64,000 bases of DNA from assembly GCA_022376465.1 (NCBI GenBank), contig JACDTU010000006.1, forward strand, positions 1,736,001 to 1,800,000. Direction: 5' to 3'. The position numbers and the translations under genes were made by a program. Shown piece by piece: positions 1 through 12,691 of this stretch; within the stretch, counting starts at the first letter, position 1, and every line of letters starts with the position of its first letter. This stretch comes from Cubamyces lactineus. Taxonomy: Eukaryota; Basidiomycota; Agaricomycetes; Polyporales; Polyporaceae. The notes under the pieces were generated by a model. The model was not told where the DNA came from. It ran no database searches and was given only the letters and a program-made list of their open reading frames with translations.

Positions 1-1160
1 AGCTGGCGCTCGAGTGATCGGGACTCGGAGTCATTCGTATACCACGCTATTAAGGGACGCCACCCTGGTCTTGCCAAATATGTTGTTGGCGCGGACGTTA
101 CCTTCCCGGACAACGAGTACAACCGCATCACCGCGCATGCTCTTCGTGGCACCACTCTTGGACCCAACAAGCTAACGTCGGTCCTCCACCGTATTGTCAT
201 TGAGACACTCGGCCGCCCTGGCTGGGAGTATCACAGTGAACGCGAACTTCTAGAAGGGTTCATAGCTGCTCTGGAAGGTACGTTCTTCACATAACTGCCC
301 TAGCAGGCTCCTGATCGCATATCATATCAACAGCGCACCAGTTTCTCGCAGAGCAAAAGATCCTTCATCGCGATATCAGCGCAGGGAACATATTGCTTGC
401 GGAGGATCCATTGAGACAGGAGTCAGCAGGATTCTTGACCGATCTTGACTTCGCGCGGCTGGAGTCCGATATAGAAGTCAAGATCACGGAAACGGTCTCG
501 CCACCGAGAGGATACGGCGCAATCCCTTCCCACCTCCATGGACCCTCCACACGGACACATACTAAGTTTGGCAGCCAAAGGGGCGGCCAAATTTCTGTAG
601 GTTTATGCGATCTCGAGTCCGCTCTCACTGGCAGCTAATCTGCTCCTCAGGGCACCCTGCAATTCTTGTCGCGCCGTCTCTTGGAAGCTATGGTCAGTGG
701 AAAGCCAACACCACCTACCACGGCGGAAGACGACGTGGAATCGTTTCTGTGGGTATTGGTGTATGCAATCTACCGCAGGATCTGTTGTCTCGACGTCGGT
801 ACCTCTGAAGCGCAGAAGAAGCTGAGGCGCGCTTTCAGTAAGTCCTTCGGAGGAAGAACGAGCGAAGAAATCCTGGAAGCACGCCGCGTCACCATATGGA
901 GCCTGACGGATGCCCCCCTTGTCATTCAACATACGTCTGAACCCCTCCGGTATCTCCTTCGTCAATACCAATTCACAATGGTCCTTGCAGCAGAACGCTC
1001 GTACGGTGCCCTGCCAAATGGTACTTATATGCCCGACACACCTCTATTCGTCAATGTCAGCGGCAATGCGGTGTTCACTCATGAGAGTCTGCTCAGTGCC
1101 CTGAGGAGCGTCTTGAACCAGCTTCGCGAGCACCCCGAGCTGGATCATAGATTCGACTAG
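1..1160 (+). CDS. FunK1-type protein kinase, copy A, 3' part (5' end outside window)
   Basis: C-terminal 262 or so residues of a fungal-type protein kinase (FunK1), a serine/threonine-kinase-like family expanded in mushrooms; substrates unknown. Three exons are visible: 1-277, 334-596 and 651-1160, with clean GT-AG introns and an open frame throughout. The catalytic loop reads HRDISAGNILL and the magnesium-binding motif reads LTDLDFA, so DLD replaces the canonical DFG, as is usual in FunK1. The frame is open from base 1, so the gene continues left of the window. Coding sequence and introns are almost identical to copy C (36951-39223) from about base 85 onward, but the 3' flank after the stop codon is unrelated. 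It lies on the opposite strand to copies B and C. Confidence 0.85.
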
Positions 1161-3974
1161 GTCTCACCCTGTGTTGTACTCGATGTAACTTCTGTACGCT
1201 GTGGAAGCGGCGCTATTCAAATGATGAATCTACTCAGGTTGTCTTACCAATGCACCGGTCTGCGGCTTTGCTATTGTTCACGCGCACTGTCCCCCCGTGG
1301 CTTGTGCCCCATCGTGTGTTTTGTTAGGTGATCCTTTCTCAGTAGGCTATCTGCTCATGATGTAAATACTGAATCTATACCGCTTGCCGAATCGCAGCGC
1401 GGGATGCCCATACAAACCGTCTGAAAGCGCGCTCCAGCCCGACTCAAGAGGACGACTGTGAGTCAATCCTCGCTGCTTTCCATGGCTTTTACTCGGATAA
1501 GCCCTCGACCTCATACGTACGTTCGAACGCGCCCCACCTTCCTGCAAGTGTATTACTTATGAGCGGACGCCACGCAAGCACCAAGCACCCGTACAACTGG
1601 TGCTTTTCTCCTTCGGCTCTGCGGGCCAAGTCTGAGTCAGAAGACCGCGTGCTGAGATGACCAAGTTCTCGAAGGCCAACTCCGAGATGACTGACGAGCG
1701 TTCTTTCAACCCGTGTACCGAGGTGTCACAGGCTGCTGGTGAGTTATCGCAGAGGTCAGTGATCGGAAGCTCGAGAAGCTCATCACAGTGGTTGAACGGG
1801 CCTCTATCACGCAGCCTCACATGCCGACGCACTCTTCTCAATTCTGCCATTACGCTACTCGCCTCACGCGCTCTGCTAGGATTTTCGCCAGTGACAGCGA
1901 GAGCGCGATGTTGAGTCTCCCACATTCCCTCGTTGGGGCGTGGCTCTCTTTGTCCCTCTCATCCACGTACGCATATCGTCGTGTATGGGTTCTCAATACC
2001 ACTGGTCTAGTTCTGAAAACGTCAGCCGTCGAAGACAAGGCACGGCCTACGCCTTCTGATAGTACAACTGCTACCGTCCAGCCATGACTAGCGCGAGGTA
2101 CCGCAGCGGCAGGTGTAGCGCGGAGCCTTCAAACAACCTGCAACTAACGTGCACAACACTCCACACGCCTCTTCCCTATCCTGGTCCTATTCGGCGCGTG
2201 TGGTCCCCGAGCGCGCGGTGACAAGCTTGAGTTTGACCCGCTGACTTGTCGCCGCGCGTCGGAGTGCCACGCTGTTGAAATGCATGGGTCGCGCACTCTG
2301 TGCCCATCAGAACCTATGACACCGCTCAGGGAGGTTGCCGAAGCCTCTGGCGAACTTAATTGATGCTCGTCGATTCTGGATGTAACACAACGCCTGAAGG
2401 GGGCGCTCGCCTCTGCCAGGTATTCCGTAACGCCAATGTTAACAGGTGATTAGCCGTCGTGACAGTTCGGTTATACGTGCGGGACGGGAATATACTGCTC
2501 TTCCCGCCTTTTCATAATGATACAGATGGCGCTCTTGCCCGAGTCTTCCGCCATCGCTTCGTAACGGCCACCTGTATAGTACGAAACTCAATGACTTGCG
2601 TCAGTGGCGTTTCCAAACTCGCAGAACTACGCACGAGAGATGGTTTGCCAAAGGGGCCCAGCAGCGGTCAGCTATTTGTGTTACCTACGGCCCGGGGACA
2701 ACACATGTGCATGGGCTACCACAAGGGCGTCGTGGGGTGGACCAATGAGGTGCACACGCATCCCAGGCGATTCGGAATTCGCGGGATTAGAGCGACAGCA
2801 ATCAGACGTCAAGGGCGGAGGTAGCAGAGCGGCCAGCTCGTGGGCGTTCAATGGGCGTTCAGTCTGATGACGTCGCAAATAAACTTTGACGGTGAGATAA
2901 ATGGTCCAGTTCACGTCCGTTGTGCACTCGACGCGAAGTTGAGTGGGTACCCTCATTGTTGGCGGTTGCGTTCGCCAAAATGGCTACGAAGGTGTGTGTA
3001 GATAGATTGTGCGAACACCGACTGGGAAGAGACTCTGTTGAGTTCCGGAGACGGGGTGCCCCTCCGACGGGCGGAACAGCCTCGAGCAAGGTGTAGTGCA
3101 TTATGATGGCGCCCCTGGTCAAGCTCGTGAGCGTGAGTGGCTGCATCTGCGCATGTAACCATAGGTTAAGTGGCAGATGGTGCGCGGCGGCCCTGGGCCA
3201 TCATTGCTTCCGGGGCGCGAGCGAAAGTTTCACTAGCACCCGCCCCATTCGAACACAATGCACATGTTGCAATACTCACCGCAAAGTCCAAGCTTACCGC
3301 GAGCTCGTAAGCTCCCAACGACGGGAGTCTGGTTCCTAGCGGATAGTAGTTCGCTACGATTCACGAGGTGTCCCGAACAGCATATATATCGAGCCCAGCT
3401 CGGTGTTTCGCTACTCCATTGTTCAAGTTCAAGAACAGGGTGTGCGTACAATGGCGAAGAGTATACGGGAGTACGATGAGCTTACAACGACCCAAGAACT
3501 TGGCTCTGCGTACCTCGATAGCAGCAGTAACGTTACCGTAACCCTCGTTATGCCACATATACTTGTTTCACTTGCCACAGGACCGTTCAGGTGCTGCTTT
3601 TGCACTCGGGTTAGGCATAATTGAGGAGATGATGGCAGCCCGGTGTGCCAGGCATGTCGTTGATTGGACCGACGCATGAAATCTATGCATCCCATATGAC
3701 CTGCTTCGGCGCCCCACATACCGCTATACTGTTTGGAGAAAGCGGCATGTTCTGTCGACAGAAACGCACAGGAGACCACGAAGCGTCACCTCGGGAGTGT
3801 TTTGACGCCCTAGACGAGGATAAAAGTCAGCGAACTACGCAACAATCTGCAGCAGTGCACCACAGCATCCGCTACCCCTAGTTGAGAAGCGCATCAAGCC
3901 CAGGCAAGTGTGCTCCGATTGTATGCGCATCGCGTCTCACTCGCACTCACCCGAGCTTCGCACTACGCAGCATT
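1161..3974. other. No recognisable gene
   Basis: Both strands hold only short overlapping open frames (the longest about 120 codons). I could not join them across plausible introns into a known domain. No repeat, tRNA or obvious transposon end was seen. A TATA-like GATAAAAG near 3818 may belong to the secreted-protein gene that follows. Confidence 0.4.
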
Positions 3975-4205
3975 ATGCAGTTCTTCACCTTCATCAAGCT
4001 CGCCGTCGTCGTCTCCAACGTCGGCGCAGCGCTTGCCACCGCCTCCGCCTTGGGGACCCGTGTCGCGCCCGATGCAGCCTGCGTCGGTGTCGTTTGCCTC
4101 ACAGACGCGGACTGCACTAGTCCCCTGCTCCCCACGTGCATCACCGAGACGGTAACGTTGCCAATTTTGGACTGCGATGTTGGCGTCGGCGCAAGTATCT
4201 GTTAA
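3975..4205 (+). CDS. Small secreted cysteine-rich protein (76 aa)
   Basis: Single-exon gene. I chose the ATG at 3975 because it places a signal peptide at the N-terminus: MQFFTFIKLAVVV followed by small residues and an AxA-type site near residues 20-25. Starting at the upstream in-frame ATG (3882) would bury it. The mature part is short and has cysteines spaced CVGVVCLTDADC, then two or three more, ending in C-stop. The C-x(4,5)-C-x-TDADC pattern recurs in exon 2 of the genes at 62766 and 63672 (CVSAPCTTDADC and CIGVRCTSNAD), so this looks like a divergent member of one local family. Function unknown; secretion is inferred. It has no intron, unlike the other two. Confidence 0.6.
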   Translation: MQFFTFIKLAVVVSNVGAALATASALGTRVAPDAACVGVVCLTDADCTSPLLPTCITETVTLPILDCDVGVGASIC

Positions 4206-5592
4206 TCTGGTGTAGTCCAGTACCGCATGCTGACGAACACACGGGTAGATCTGCGGACCGGGCTTGTGAATGGGCGAGGGATCCTTAGGGGCTGGGACGT
4301 GGACACCGTAACAATTCATCCCGGTCAGTCGTTCATTCTAAGCGTATACCGGGGAGATCGCTCACTTATGGACGAGCCATAGGATTCCTCGAGATTCCTC
4401 CTCGATGCGTTACCCCCGTTCTTGCTCTGCCTCCCTACTCAGGAGTACATCGGCATGGTTGGCTATTGGCTACTTGCGCCTTTGGATTTCTCATCCTTGT
4501 TCTCCAGCTTCTCGATTCGGATTTTGAGCAGAAAACTAGTGGTTGAAGTATCAGTGCAAGAAGTAGTTCGTAAACGTGTACAACATATGTGGCCCTGTAT
4601 AAAGGAAGTTTCTTCCAAGCGGTCGTCCCTTGCTACGACAAGGGCTCGTACTTGATACTTAGACACAGGCTATATCGGCGCCCAAACTTGGAACTCCGCG
4701 CTGAGAGTAAGAGAGAAGCGGTCGTGGCATGGCAGGGGCGGAGCTTCAATTGCCATTGACGATGTACAGGAACTTTCCGATGCTTTCATGCGCACTAATT
4801 GTAGCCGGCCGTGCTTTCTTGTCATAGCAACTTCTTACTTGGTGCCATGGACCATAGTTCAACAGCCATGCTGTCGCATCCACCGTCCAGGGCAACCCCC
4901 TCCAGGATAATCCCCTCCATACGGGACCCGACCTCTACGTAGGTCAACGGTTGCCAGTGGCCTCCGCTTCGGTCCTTCGCTCTGCGGCCGCCTGCATCAA
5001 AAATGTCATTCTGCAGGCTATGGTGAATCATGACAAACTTCGCAAGAGCAGGGGAGTACCAGGAGCGCTATCGGCTCAATTAAGGCAGTCAGTACCTATC
5101 AGTAACACTTCGGCGACTTTGGGTGCTGGCACAGTGGTCTGTAAACGAAGACGCAAGAATATCTCAAAAGAGGTACCACTTGCTGTACGTAGCCAGGTAT
5201 GGCGCATTATATCACTCCCACTCCCAGTGTATCGACCCGGTGGTGACCGTGATATTGTGGCAGCGTAGCCTCGGCATCAGACCACACTAGATACATATAT
5301 GCATTGGTTGAATCGCGCAGACACTGCCCAACCCGCTTCTATCCCCCTAGTGGGCACGCTTCTCCCACACGTTCGTCTTGATGGGCGCATCGCCGGGTGG
5401 TGGGTTCCCACGCAGCTTCCACGAGATCTAATGAATGCAACATCCTGTCACAGAACCTCACTACGTTGGCGGCTGGTGTAGCGGCGTGTCTATATGTACT
5501 GGGAGGAGTCGATTTAATTCAATCTCCCGCCCCGGTCCCTCCACTGGTTCGTGGTCCCCCACACTCCCAAATTCCTTCGTGTATAATCCGTT
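4206..5592. other. No recognisable gene
   Basis: Short frames only on both strands; no domain recognised. This stretch probably holds the terminator of the small secreted gene and the promoter of the DUF6534 gene that starts at 5593. Confidence 0.4.
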
Positions 5593-7912
5593 ATGCCGTC
5601 GTCATCTTTCGGCAACACCTTCGGGTCTCTCTTGCTCGGGGCCTGCTTTGGCCTCATGTACGTCGACGTCGTCCTCATTCCCGCCAGCCGCGGGTATTCA
5701 CAAAGGACGGTTATAGGATGTTCGGCATGGCTATCCATCAGACATACCGATACTTTTTTCTTTACAAATCAGACGGTCGTATCCTCAAGGCCACGGTGCG
5801 TTCGCATAGAAGCAGCATTCTGTTCCGTAGACTTGTCTAAGACTCTGAACAACTCCCATCGTAAGGTCCTCACCGTCTTGTAAGGATGCTTTGACCATCT
5901 TGCTCTTATAAGGCATTCCTGACTAGCACCGTATACCAGCTTGTCCAATTTGCTCCACTCGGCATTGTGTATCCATACTTGGTGCGACGCAACACTGCTC
6001 AAGTATTTTGTCAAGCTTGCTCACCTTATGCACAGTTACTACTATCTAGTCCAAGGTGAAGCGATCCCTTCGTACCTCAATGACGGTGTCTGGTACGTCG
6101 CACGCGGCTTTGTATGTCAAACTTCAACGGATTGATGATTACGGCGAGACAGGTCCCTTCGGGTGTGTGTCCTGACTCCGCTGTGGAGAGCAGTGTATTG
6201 ACGCCTGTCTCTCACGTTCCTTGTCCCAGCTCATAGGCCCCATGAGCGTAGGTCTCTCCGAGGCTCCGAGTCAATGCATGCATCTAGCTGACTTTTCTCG
6301 ATAGCTCCTCATCGTTCTTCTTGTGCAAGGGTAAGCTCTCAGCAGGGCAGTGCGACACGTTCGACCTCACCGTGCCTCCTAGCTTCTATTTCCGGCGTAT
6401 CTACACCAGTGCGTTCTCTCTGGAAGGGCGTCTACTTGGTGTCCGGCCTGTTCCTCATGTGCCGTTCCGATGACAGTCGGAATGCCGGCATACATCCTCG
6501 TTTCCGTGGTACGTCGGATTCTACGTCTATTGCACTCGCGAATCGTACCGGAACTGAGATATGTACGTTCTAGGCGTGCCTCATGTTGGGAGCCGCAGGT
6601 TCGTACTCCAGATCGTTCCGGGGGAACACATGCACCGATCTCGTGCTCACATCTGCATGGCGATCTCCTAGCCTCCGCTCTATGTGAGTTACTGCGTCAA
6701 CTGGTCCCGACTATGCGTGTACTGACGCTGCTGCATTATAGTCATGGCTGTGAACTCGTACGTATGTGACCATACGGTCAATGCCCTCTTAGTGAATACC
6801 GAGTATACATGACAAGGTTCATCATCCCAAGCTTCGCAGAATGGGCGCATTACACTGTACGTCATCGTGAGCTCGCGTATCTGCGACGTTTCCGCTGAAC
6901 ACGGCCTTGGCGGGCTTGAAGTGGCTCTCAGCGGTCCCATTCGGCTTTATCCTTGCCACGGATGCAATCCTCACTGGAAGCCTCATCTATTGGCTGCATC
7001 GAAGCCGAACAGGCTTCCAAGAGTGCGTATCACGGTCTTCCTTTACGTGGACCCTCGCACCTGCATGTTTGCTCACCGGCTCACGATTCCGGCAGCACCG
7101 ACTCCCTGCTGAACGTCCTGATCGTCTACACGATCAACACCGGTACGCCGCAGTCCTGTCTGCGCCACCACCGCCAGATAGCCGTCTCACACATGATGTT
7201 CGGTCTGGCTAGGCCTGTTGACAAGGTACGTCACTGCCGCGCTGCCTCGGCCGTATGTCACTTGCCTAATACCGGCGACACCGCAGCACCCTTGGTCTGC
7301 TCTGTCTAGTATTCGTACGTCGTTTGCGTCCGATGAGGCGCCGAGTCCGGTTCTTGCTCACTGTTCTTCGCTTATCGGACCGGACGTGTAGGCTCTCGCG
7401 CGCCCGATGGACTTTGCATATATAGCGCTCAACATGCCCACGACGAATTGTGAGTGAACCTTGCTCAGGACGATGCCGCGACGCTGCGCCTCCCATCATC
7501 AGCGTTCAGAACTAAAGCTGATAACGGTCACCTTCACCTAGGTTACACCAACTCGATGTTCGCTGTGTACGTGTCCTCTCTTTTTGCTTCTGCCAGAAGG
7601 CAGCGCTTCGCTTCGCCCCCGGCAGCATGCCAAGTTCCTCGCAATGCTGTTCGAGTACCGCTCACGCGCCTCCGCAGCTTAAACTCGAGACGCGCGCTGG
7701 CCAAACGGGGGAACAAGACGCGCGAACTAGGCACCTTTGGGTTCAACGTCGATTCGAGCCAGGCGCGCGGCACTGCCCACAGCCGCGCCCTTCCGCCTGT
7801 CTCGCTCTCGCAGCGACAATCTGCATTGGCTCGTTCCGATGTTGATACGATACCGGGTCATATTGAGTGGAGGATATCTGTTGCGGTGAGTGCAGGCATC
7901 TCTTTTCATTGA
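5593..7912 (+). CDS. DUF6534-type seven-helix membrane protein
   Basis: Multi-exon gene encoding an agaricomycete integral membrane protein of unknown function. Exon 1 (5593-5657) gives MPSSSFGNTFGSLLLGA, the usual start of the family. Exon 2 (5717-5795) gives QTYRYFFLYKSDGRILKAT. Short exons between 5850 and 6090 give LLHSALCIHT and YYYLVQGEAIPSYLNDGVW. Exons near 6300-6430 give LLIVLLVQ then GFYFRRIYT. The conserved C-terminal block is strong: ILTGSLIYWLHRSRTGF (about 6970-7020), TDSLLNVLIVYTINTG (about 7100-7140), FAYIALNMPTT, YTNSMFAV and LNSRRALAKRG, followed by a soluble tail. Nearly every joint uses a GTRNGY donor and keeps frame, so it looks intact although fragmented to the eye. The exact C-terminus at 7912 is uncertain because one more intron is possible near 7885. 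Confidence 0.72.
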
Positions 7913-8288
7913 CTGGCTAGAGGGACTGGGAAGGACGTCGAGATGCTGACTGCATACGGTGCATGTGCGTATATGCCTCTCGCTAGGCGAAAACGGACTC
8001 GGACGCGCGAACGTCGATATCTTCCAACGAAATGCGTCCTCCGAGTAGGACTTCGGAGCTTGATGCCGGCATCCCTGCGATCATGTCTCCCGCGCCCGTG
8101 CCGGAGGAAAAGGACATTGTATGATTCTGTGTGATGACCGTAGTGTATTGTATCAAAAGCGCGACCCGCAAGATCGTCGAGTAGCAGTACAACGCGGGGG
8201 CGAGGGAAGCATGGTGGGCGGACTGATCTGGTTCCTTGGGGTATATCGAAAAGTGTATGATGGCCGCAATACGTGCCCGCCTGCTCGT
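7913..8288. other. Convergent intergenic spacer
   Basis: About 375 bp between the 3' ends of the DUF6534 gene (plus strand) and the F-box gene (minus strand). Nothing else recognised. Confidence 0.5.
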
Positions 8289-10461
8289 TCAGCCCACTCG
8301 CCACTGCCATATAACACCTGTAGTCGTTCTGTGAGTCATCGTCCGGCACAACAGATCTCATGCGGGAATGCAGACTGACCGAGCGGATCATCGTCTTCGT
8401 GATTCACGCCCGTCCACATTCCGAGAGAGCCCATCCGGGATCCGACTCCGCCAAGCTGGATCGCTTCAGACGCCCACTCGTCTTCAGTGTTGTCCTCGTT
8501 CATCGACGTCTGTAGATCACCGCCACCGTGAGAATCATCGCCCAGTTCTGGAGAGCATACGAGCGAATGACGGGAGGGACGTACTATCGACCACCGCACG
8601 TGACCGTCTTCGAGCATGCTGACCGTCCCATGCACCCGCCGGACATCCTCCTCATCGTCTTCCCAGTTGCCGCCACCCATCTCACCCTCGACATGGATGG
8701 TGGGTCTGTCAGCATATCGGGCGATTGGCGATGGGGAGTAGCCGGTAATGCGGAGGGACAAGGGAACGATTATCCAGGCTTCGTCAAGGTCGGGATCGTC
8801 GTAACGCATGAATCCTTGCTGTCGAGTAGAGCTAGACATTCAGGACTCTGGTGGGGCTTAGATGGACATCGGAAAACAAACGTTTAGGGCTGGAATCACC
8901 GAAGAGACAGTTGAGTTCGTACACCGGTGTTGTGTATGAACCAAGGGGCTTACCAAAAAGGTTGTTATAACCAAACCAGCACACGAGACGGCTTTGGTAT
9001 GCAATTATGCATCTCGTCAGCCATGGCTTATTTGCTGTCATGGCCAGAACTGAGTAAAGGCATACCTCCAAAGACCTTCTGCACCAGCCCAGTCGCGCTC
9101 GTGGCTTGTCACGCCGTCCGTAGCATTTGCTTGCTCCTCTTCAGACGTGCTCGGCGGCGTGGGCACCCACGCACCTTCCCGAACATTCTCCCAATCGTGA
9201 AGCCTGCCAATGCCCTCATCTTCGTTGACATATGCGCGCAGCACACAGTCAGCCACGATCCGCGCCGCGCCGAGCCACGACCAATCTGGGCGCAGCTGGT
9301 CGGCAGACGGAACATCTGCCGTCTGAGACACATCGTTCCCTGGCACGTAGTCCGGGTCGGAGTCGTTATCGCTCGTCTCGGCTTCAGACTCCTCATTGTC
9401 GAGCATGGGGTGGACGGGGATGTAGGGGCCCCAGTTCCTGCGCGGGGACAAGTAGGTCATGTCAAAGGCCATTTCGCGAGCGATCCACCGTGCGCGGTCC
9501 CACTGAGCGTCCGCGCTCATGTCCATCGGCTTCAGGGTCGAGGTGGAAGATCCAGTCCACGCACGCAGAGATTGTCTTGTGAGATATCGCGACGGGGACG
9601 AGGGGCCTCTGGGGACCTGCACTTCGACGTGCGCTGTAGCCGGACCGGGCGGGATGGGCATGAATCCGAGATGGCTGAGCAGCTCTGCCATATACGATCC
9701 AACAGAGCTGTTGTGCCAGAGGGACTCGACTGGCTGGAGGATGAAGCGTCCGGTGACGACAGAGGGAAGACCTCGCGCCAGTGTTTCTCGTAGCCACGGG
9801 ATGTTCATAGAGGGCGCACGTCCATTCGCATTGTCGGGCGGCCAGTTGCCAGTTTGGTTGTGCAGTTCCGCTAAGTCGATTGGGACGCTCACTCCAGCAC
9901 GATCTGTCCGTGTAAGCGCGAGCGGCGCGCCCGTAGACTTGCGCATATCTGACGCAGCAGTCATGATGACGGATGTCAGAGCACGAAGGCATATGATGTT
10001 CTCTTCATAGTTGATTTCTGGGAGCTGAACGAGTATGTCAATGTTCCGTGGGGCCGGATCCTCATTCTCCATCAAAGCGATGGGTACAGCATGTCGATAG
10101 ACGTATCGTCGGGCGCGCACGCGCTCTGTGAAGAGCCTTCGCCAATTCAAAGGAGCTACATGATGATGCTATGTTAGCAACTGCAGAAAGAACGGACCAT
10201 TGTTGAGGTAGCGACATTACCATCGGACGCGTAAACCTGCAACACGAGGCGCCTTGGGTCGTCAAAGGTTGTACAGAATAAGGATCTCCAGAGGTGGGAA
10301 TCCAGCGTTTCGTACACGATCTCGAACAGATACTTGCACGTCGTGGCGACGGAGGCCACGCTCTCTGCGTCTCCTCCTGCTACCGCGGTGATAAGAATGT
10401 ATTCGATAACCTCCGGCGGCACCGAATCCAAGGAGACGCGTTTCCTGAGCACTGCCGCCAT
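8289..10461 (-). CDS. F-box domain protein (agaricomycete family)
   Basis: Likely substrate-recognition subunit of an SCF ubiquitin ligase; the target is unknown. Exon 1 (from the ATG at 10461) encodes the F-box: SLDSVPPEVIEYILITAV, TCKYLFEIVY and DSHLWRSLFCTTFDDPRR. A long exon (about 10150-9050) follows, opening LNWRRLFTERVRARRYV and holding an acidic low-complexity stretch (ETSDNDSDPDYVPG). Then comes a short exon with RLVCWFGYNNLF, and exons giving RPTIHVEGEMGG, VHGTVSMLEDGHVRW and LGGVGSRMGSLGMWTG. The last exon, after an intron with donor GTCAGT, gives DDPLGVIWQWRVG-stop at 8289. The C-terminal block with its VHGTVSM and GVGSxxGxxGxWTG motifs is characteristic of this expanded mushroom family. 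No break was seen. Confidence 0.8.
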
Positions 10462-10822
10462 CGCGACAGCAAGCCAAGTGCGCTGATGTGAGTTTCCCGC
10501 GGATGGATCCGGTGATCCTACGGGTGCGACAAACTGGGAAGAAAAGGTCAGTGGCTTAGGTCCTCTAGGTCGAGGACTAATGCGCAGTTCGCAACTACAG
10601 CCTGTGCCATTCCGAGTCGCGAGTTGGGCCGGTCCGAAATGGTCCCACGATGGGCGTCTAACGAAGTGGCTTACAGGTTACGATAAGCCATTTGAAGTCC
10701 AGTAATCCTTGTATACGATCGTGCTTATCGGCTAGCTACAGGCTCAGTATATACTACACAACTTCAGATAATCCTTTGTTTTGGGAGAAAATCTCTCAGT
10801 CGTGTTCAGGGCACAATCGCGG

Positions 10823-12691
10823 TCAAGATGAACCGGTGCTCCCGTCGATTGTCGTGCTCGCGTTCTCCGAGGACGCCTTCTCGTGCTGACCAGAAACAAG
10901 CTCTTCCTCCGCGCCGCCTGATGGAAGAGAGCCTCTCTCCGTGTCGTCGCTAGACCGCCGTTCCTCCATCTCTGGATCGTATTCGAACTCCGACCGCGCC
11001 AGCATCGTGAAATGCTCGAGCGGCCCACCCATCGAGTCGCCAAAGCGGCCGCTCGCGAACACCAGCGTCCCGCGCCCACCGTCGCCTTCACGGGTCGCGT
11101 GCCAGCTCCCCAGGCCTGGGTCAGAGTTGATCGAGCGAGTGATTTGGCCAGTGTCCTTGCCGTCGATGTTGCGTAGGTTCATAATGAAGCGGGAGACGAG
11201 TATGGAGGTGAGGCTGTATGCAGCATCAAACATTGCGTGAGCGAGTCATTGCCGGCAGTCTGTGGGAGCAATGATAGCGGGGACATACACATCGACTACG
11301 TCGCCCAAGAAGGACACTTTCTGGGGAAGTGGGAATCGGTCAGCGGTTTCGACACGCTTTGCGCATGCGCATGAACTCACCACTATGTAGTTCACCATGA
11401 TGTGCAGGACGTTCAGGATGAGCATGGTTCTGTACCCAATTCATCTACGCTCAATCCTTCGATAAGTGACTCTGAAGTTTGGGGCACTTACCCAAAGTAC
11501 AACGTGCCTAGGATGACCAAATTCACAGTCAATAATGTTACATGAGCCTGGTAGGGGTCACGTACCGTCGCGGAGGAGCATGTCGACGATAGACATCTTC
11601 ACGCGGGCCTCGTCTGCCGCCTTTTTGAGTCTGTACGTCTTCCACCATGTCACAATGAGGACGATGGCGTCACCGGCAAGTAGGGGGATTCTGGAGACGA
11701 GAACCACTATCGTACCAAGGAATCAGACCAACGGGTGTTGTGAGTAAGCGACCAGCTATACGTACAACTACGAAGCTAGTTAGCGCAGACAAAGTCACGG
11801 CAAGTTCACGGACTCACATGTTGTGGGTTTGAAGCGTCAGTGCGTTGTCGAATTGGCAGTTGTAAGGAGGAGGCATGTTGTCCGGCGTCTCAAACGGTAT
11901 ATTGTACTGTTGGGTGGCAACGATGAGGTCATATGCTATGCCCGGAGACAAATGGATAATCTACACCGACCACATTGGATGCTATAGGTACAATCATTAG
12001 AAAGCATACGACGCCTGCGATGCGCCAGTCCCGGCCGGATATCGCATATACCCGCATAGTTGAGAACGCTGAACGTATGGAAATATAGGTCAGAAGCAAG
12101 CTGGTGGCCAAGAAGCAGACGGCGTACCATTCCAGATGAAGTAAGGGAGCAGGTTGAGGACGACATCTATCCATCCTAGCGCGGCGCACCTATAGCAATC
12201 TTCTGTTCAGAGACGTGCCTAGGTGAGCAGAGACCACTTGAATAACACGTACCCCTAAGGCAGAAGCACGAGTAGGATCAGTGATAGCAAGGTAAAGCGG
12301 CATGGAACACATACATTGTCAGTCCTCGCTGGGTATGACGCCAGGGTGATTACATTGTCGAAGATCATGATATAACGATTGAGGAAGAATAGGACACTTG
12401 CGCCCGTGGTTCGTCGTCGCCATATAAGCCGGACTTCGCTATCCAAGGTGATGAAGTATTCGTGGAATATGAGTGCTGCGCGCGCGGACGCATACATTAG
12501 AGATTTGTTGATGGTTGGATGCACAACCTGAAGCAGAAGACTGACCTGCTTCGGCGAATAACGCGCAGTTCTCGATGAAGCTATCAACGTTCAGTGAAAG
12601 CGCCCTCCTAGTCCAGTGTACGCGCTACTCACAAGAATGAACGATTCGCGACGATCGCCTCGGCCGCTGCTACGGTCTCCGAAGAGGACAT
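10823..12691 (-). CDS. DUF6533 domain membrane protein, copy 1
   Basis: Seven-helix-like integral membrane protein of unknown function. The start at 12691 gives MSSSETVAAAEAIVANRSF. Exon 2 adds FIENCALFAEA and the next exon ALIFHEYFITLDSEVRLIW, RTTGASVLFFLNRYIMIF: the DUF6533 signature (a Y/F-x-x-T-L-x-x-E-V box and FLNRY). Later exons give FSTMRVYAISGRDWRIA, a loop with NMPPPYNCQFDNALTL, WWKTYRLKKAADEARVKMS, LILNVLHIMVNYIV and SRFIMNLRNIDGKDTG. The C-terminal tail is hydrophilic and rich in E and S, ending at 10823. Splice joints checked by eye keep frame. A second DUF6533 gene lies at 29763-31167. Confidence 0.8.

Noticed and set aside
8927..9793. 288-codon plus-strand frame
   Set aside because: Antisense to the long exon of the F-box gene; composition is typical of reversed coding DNA.
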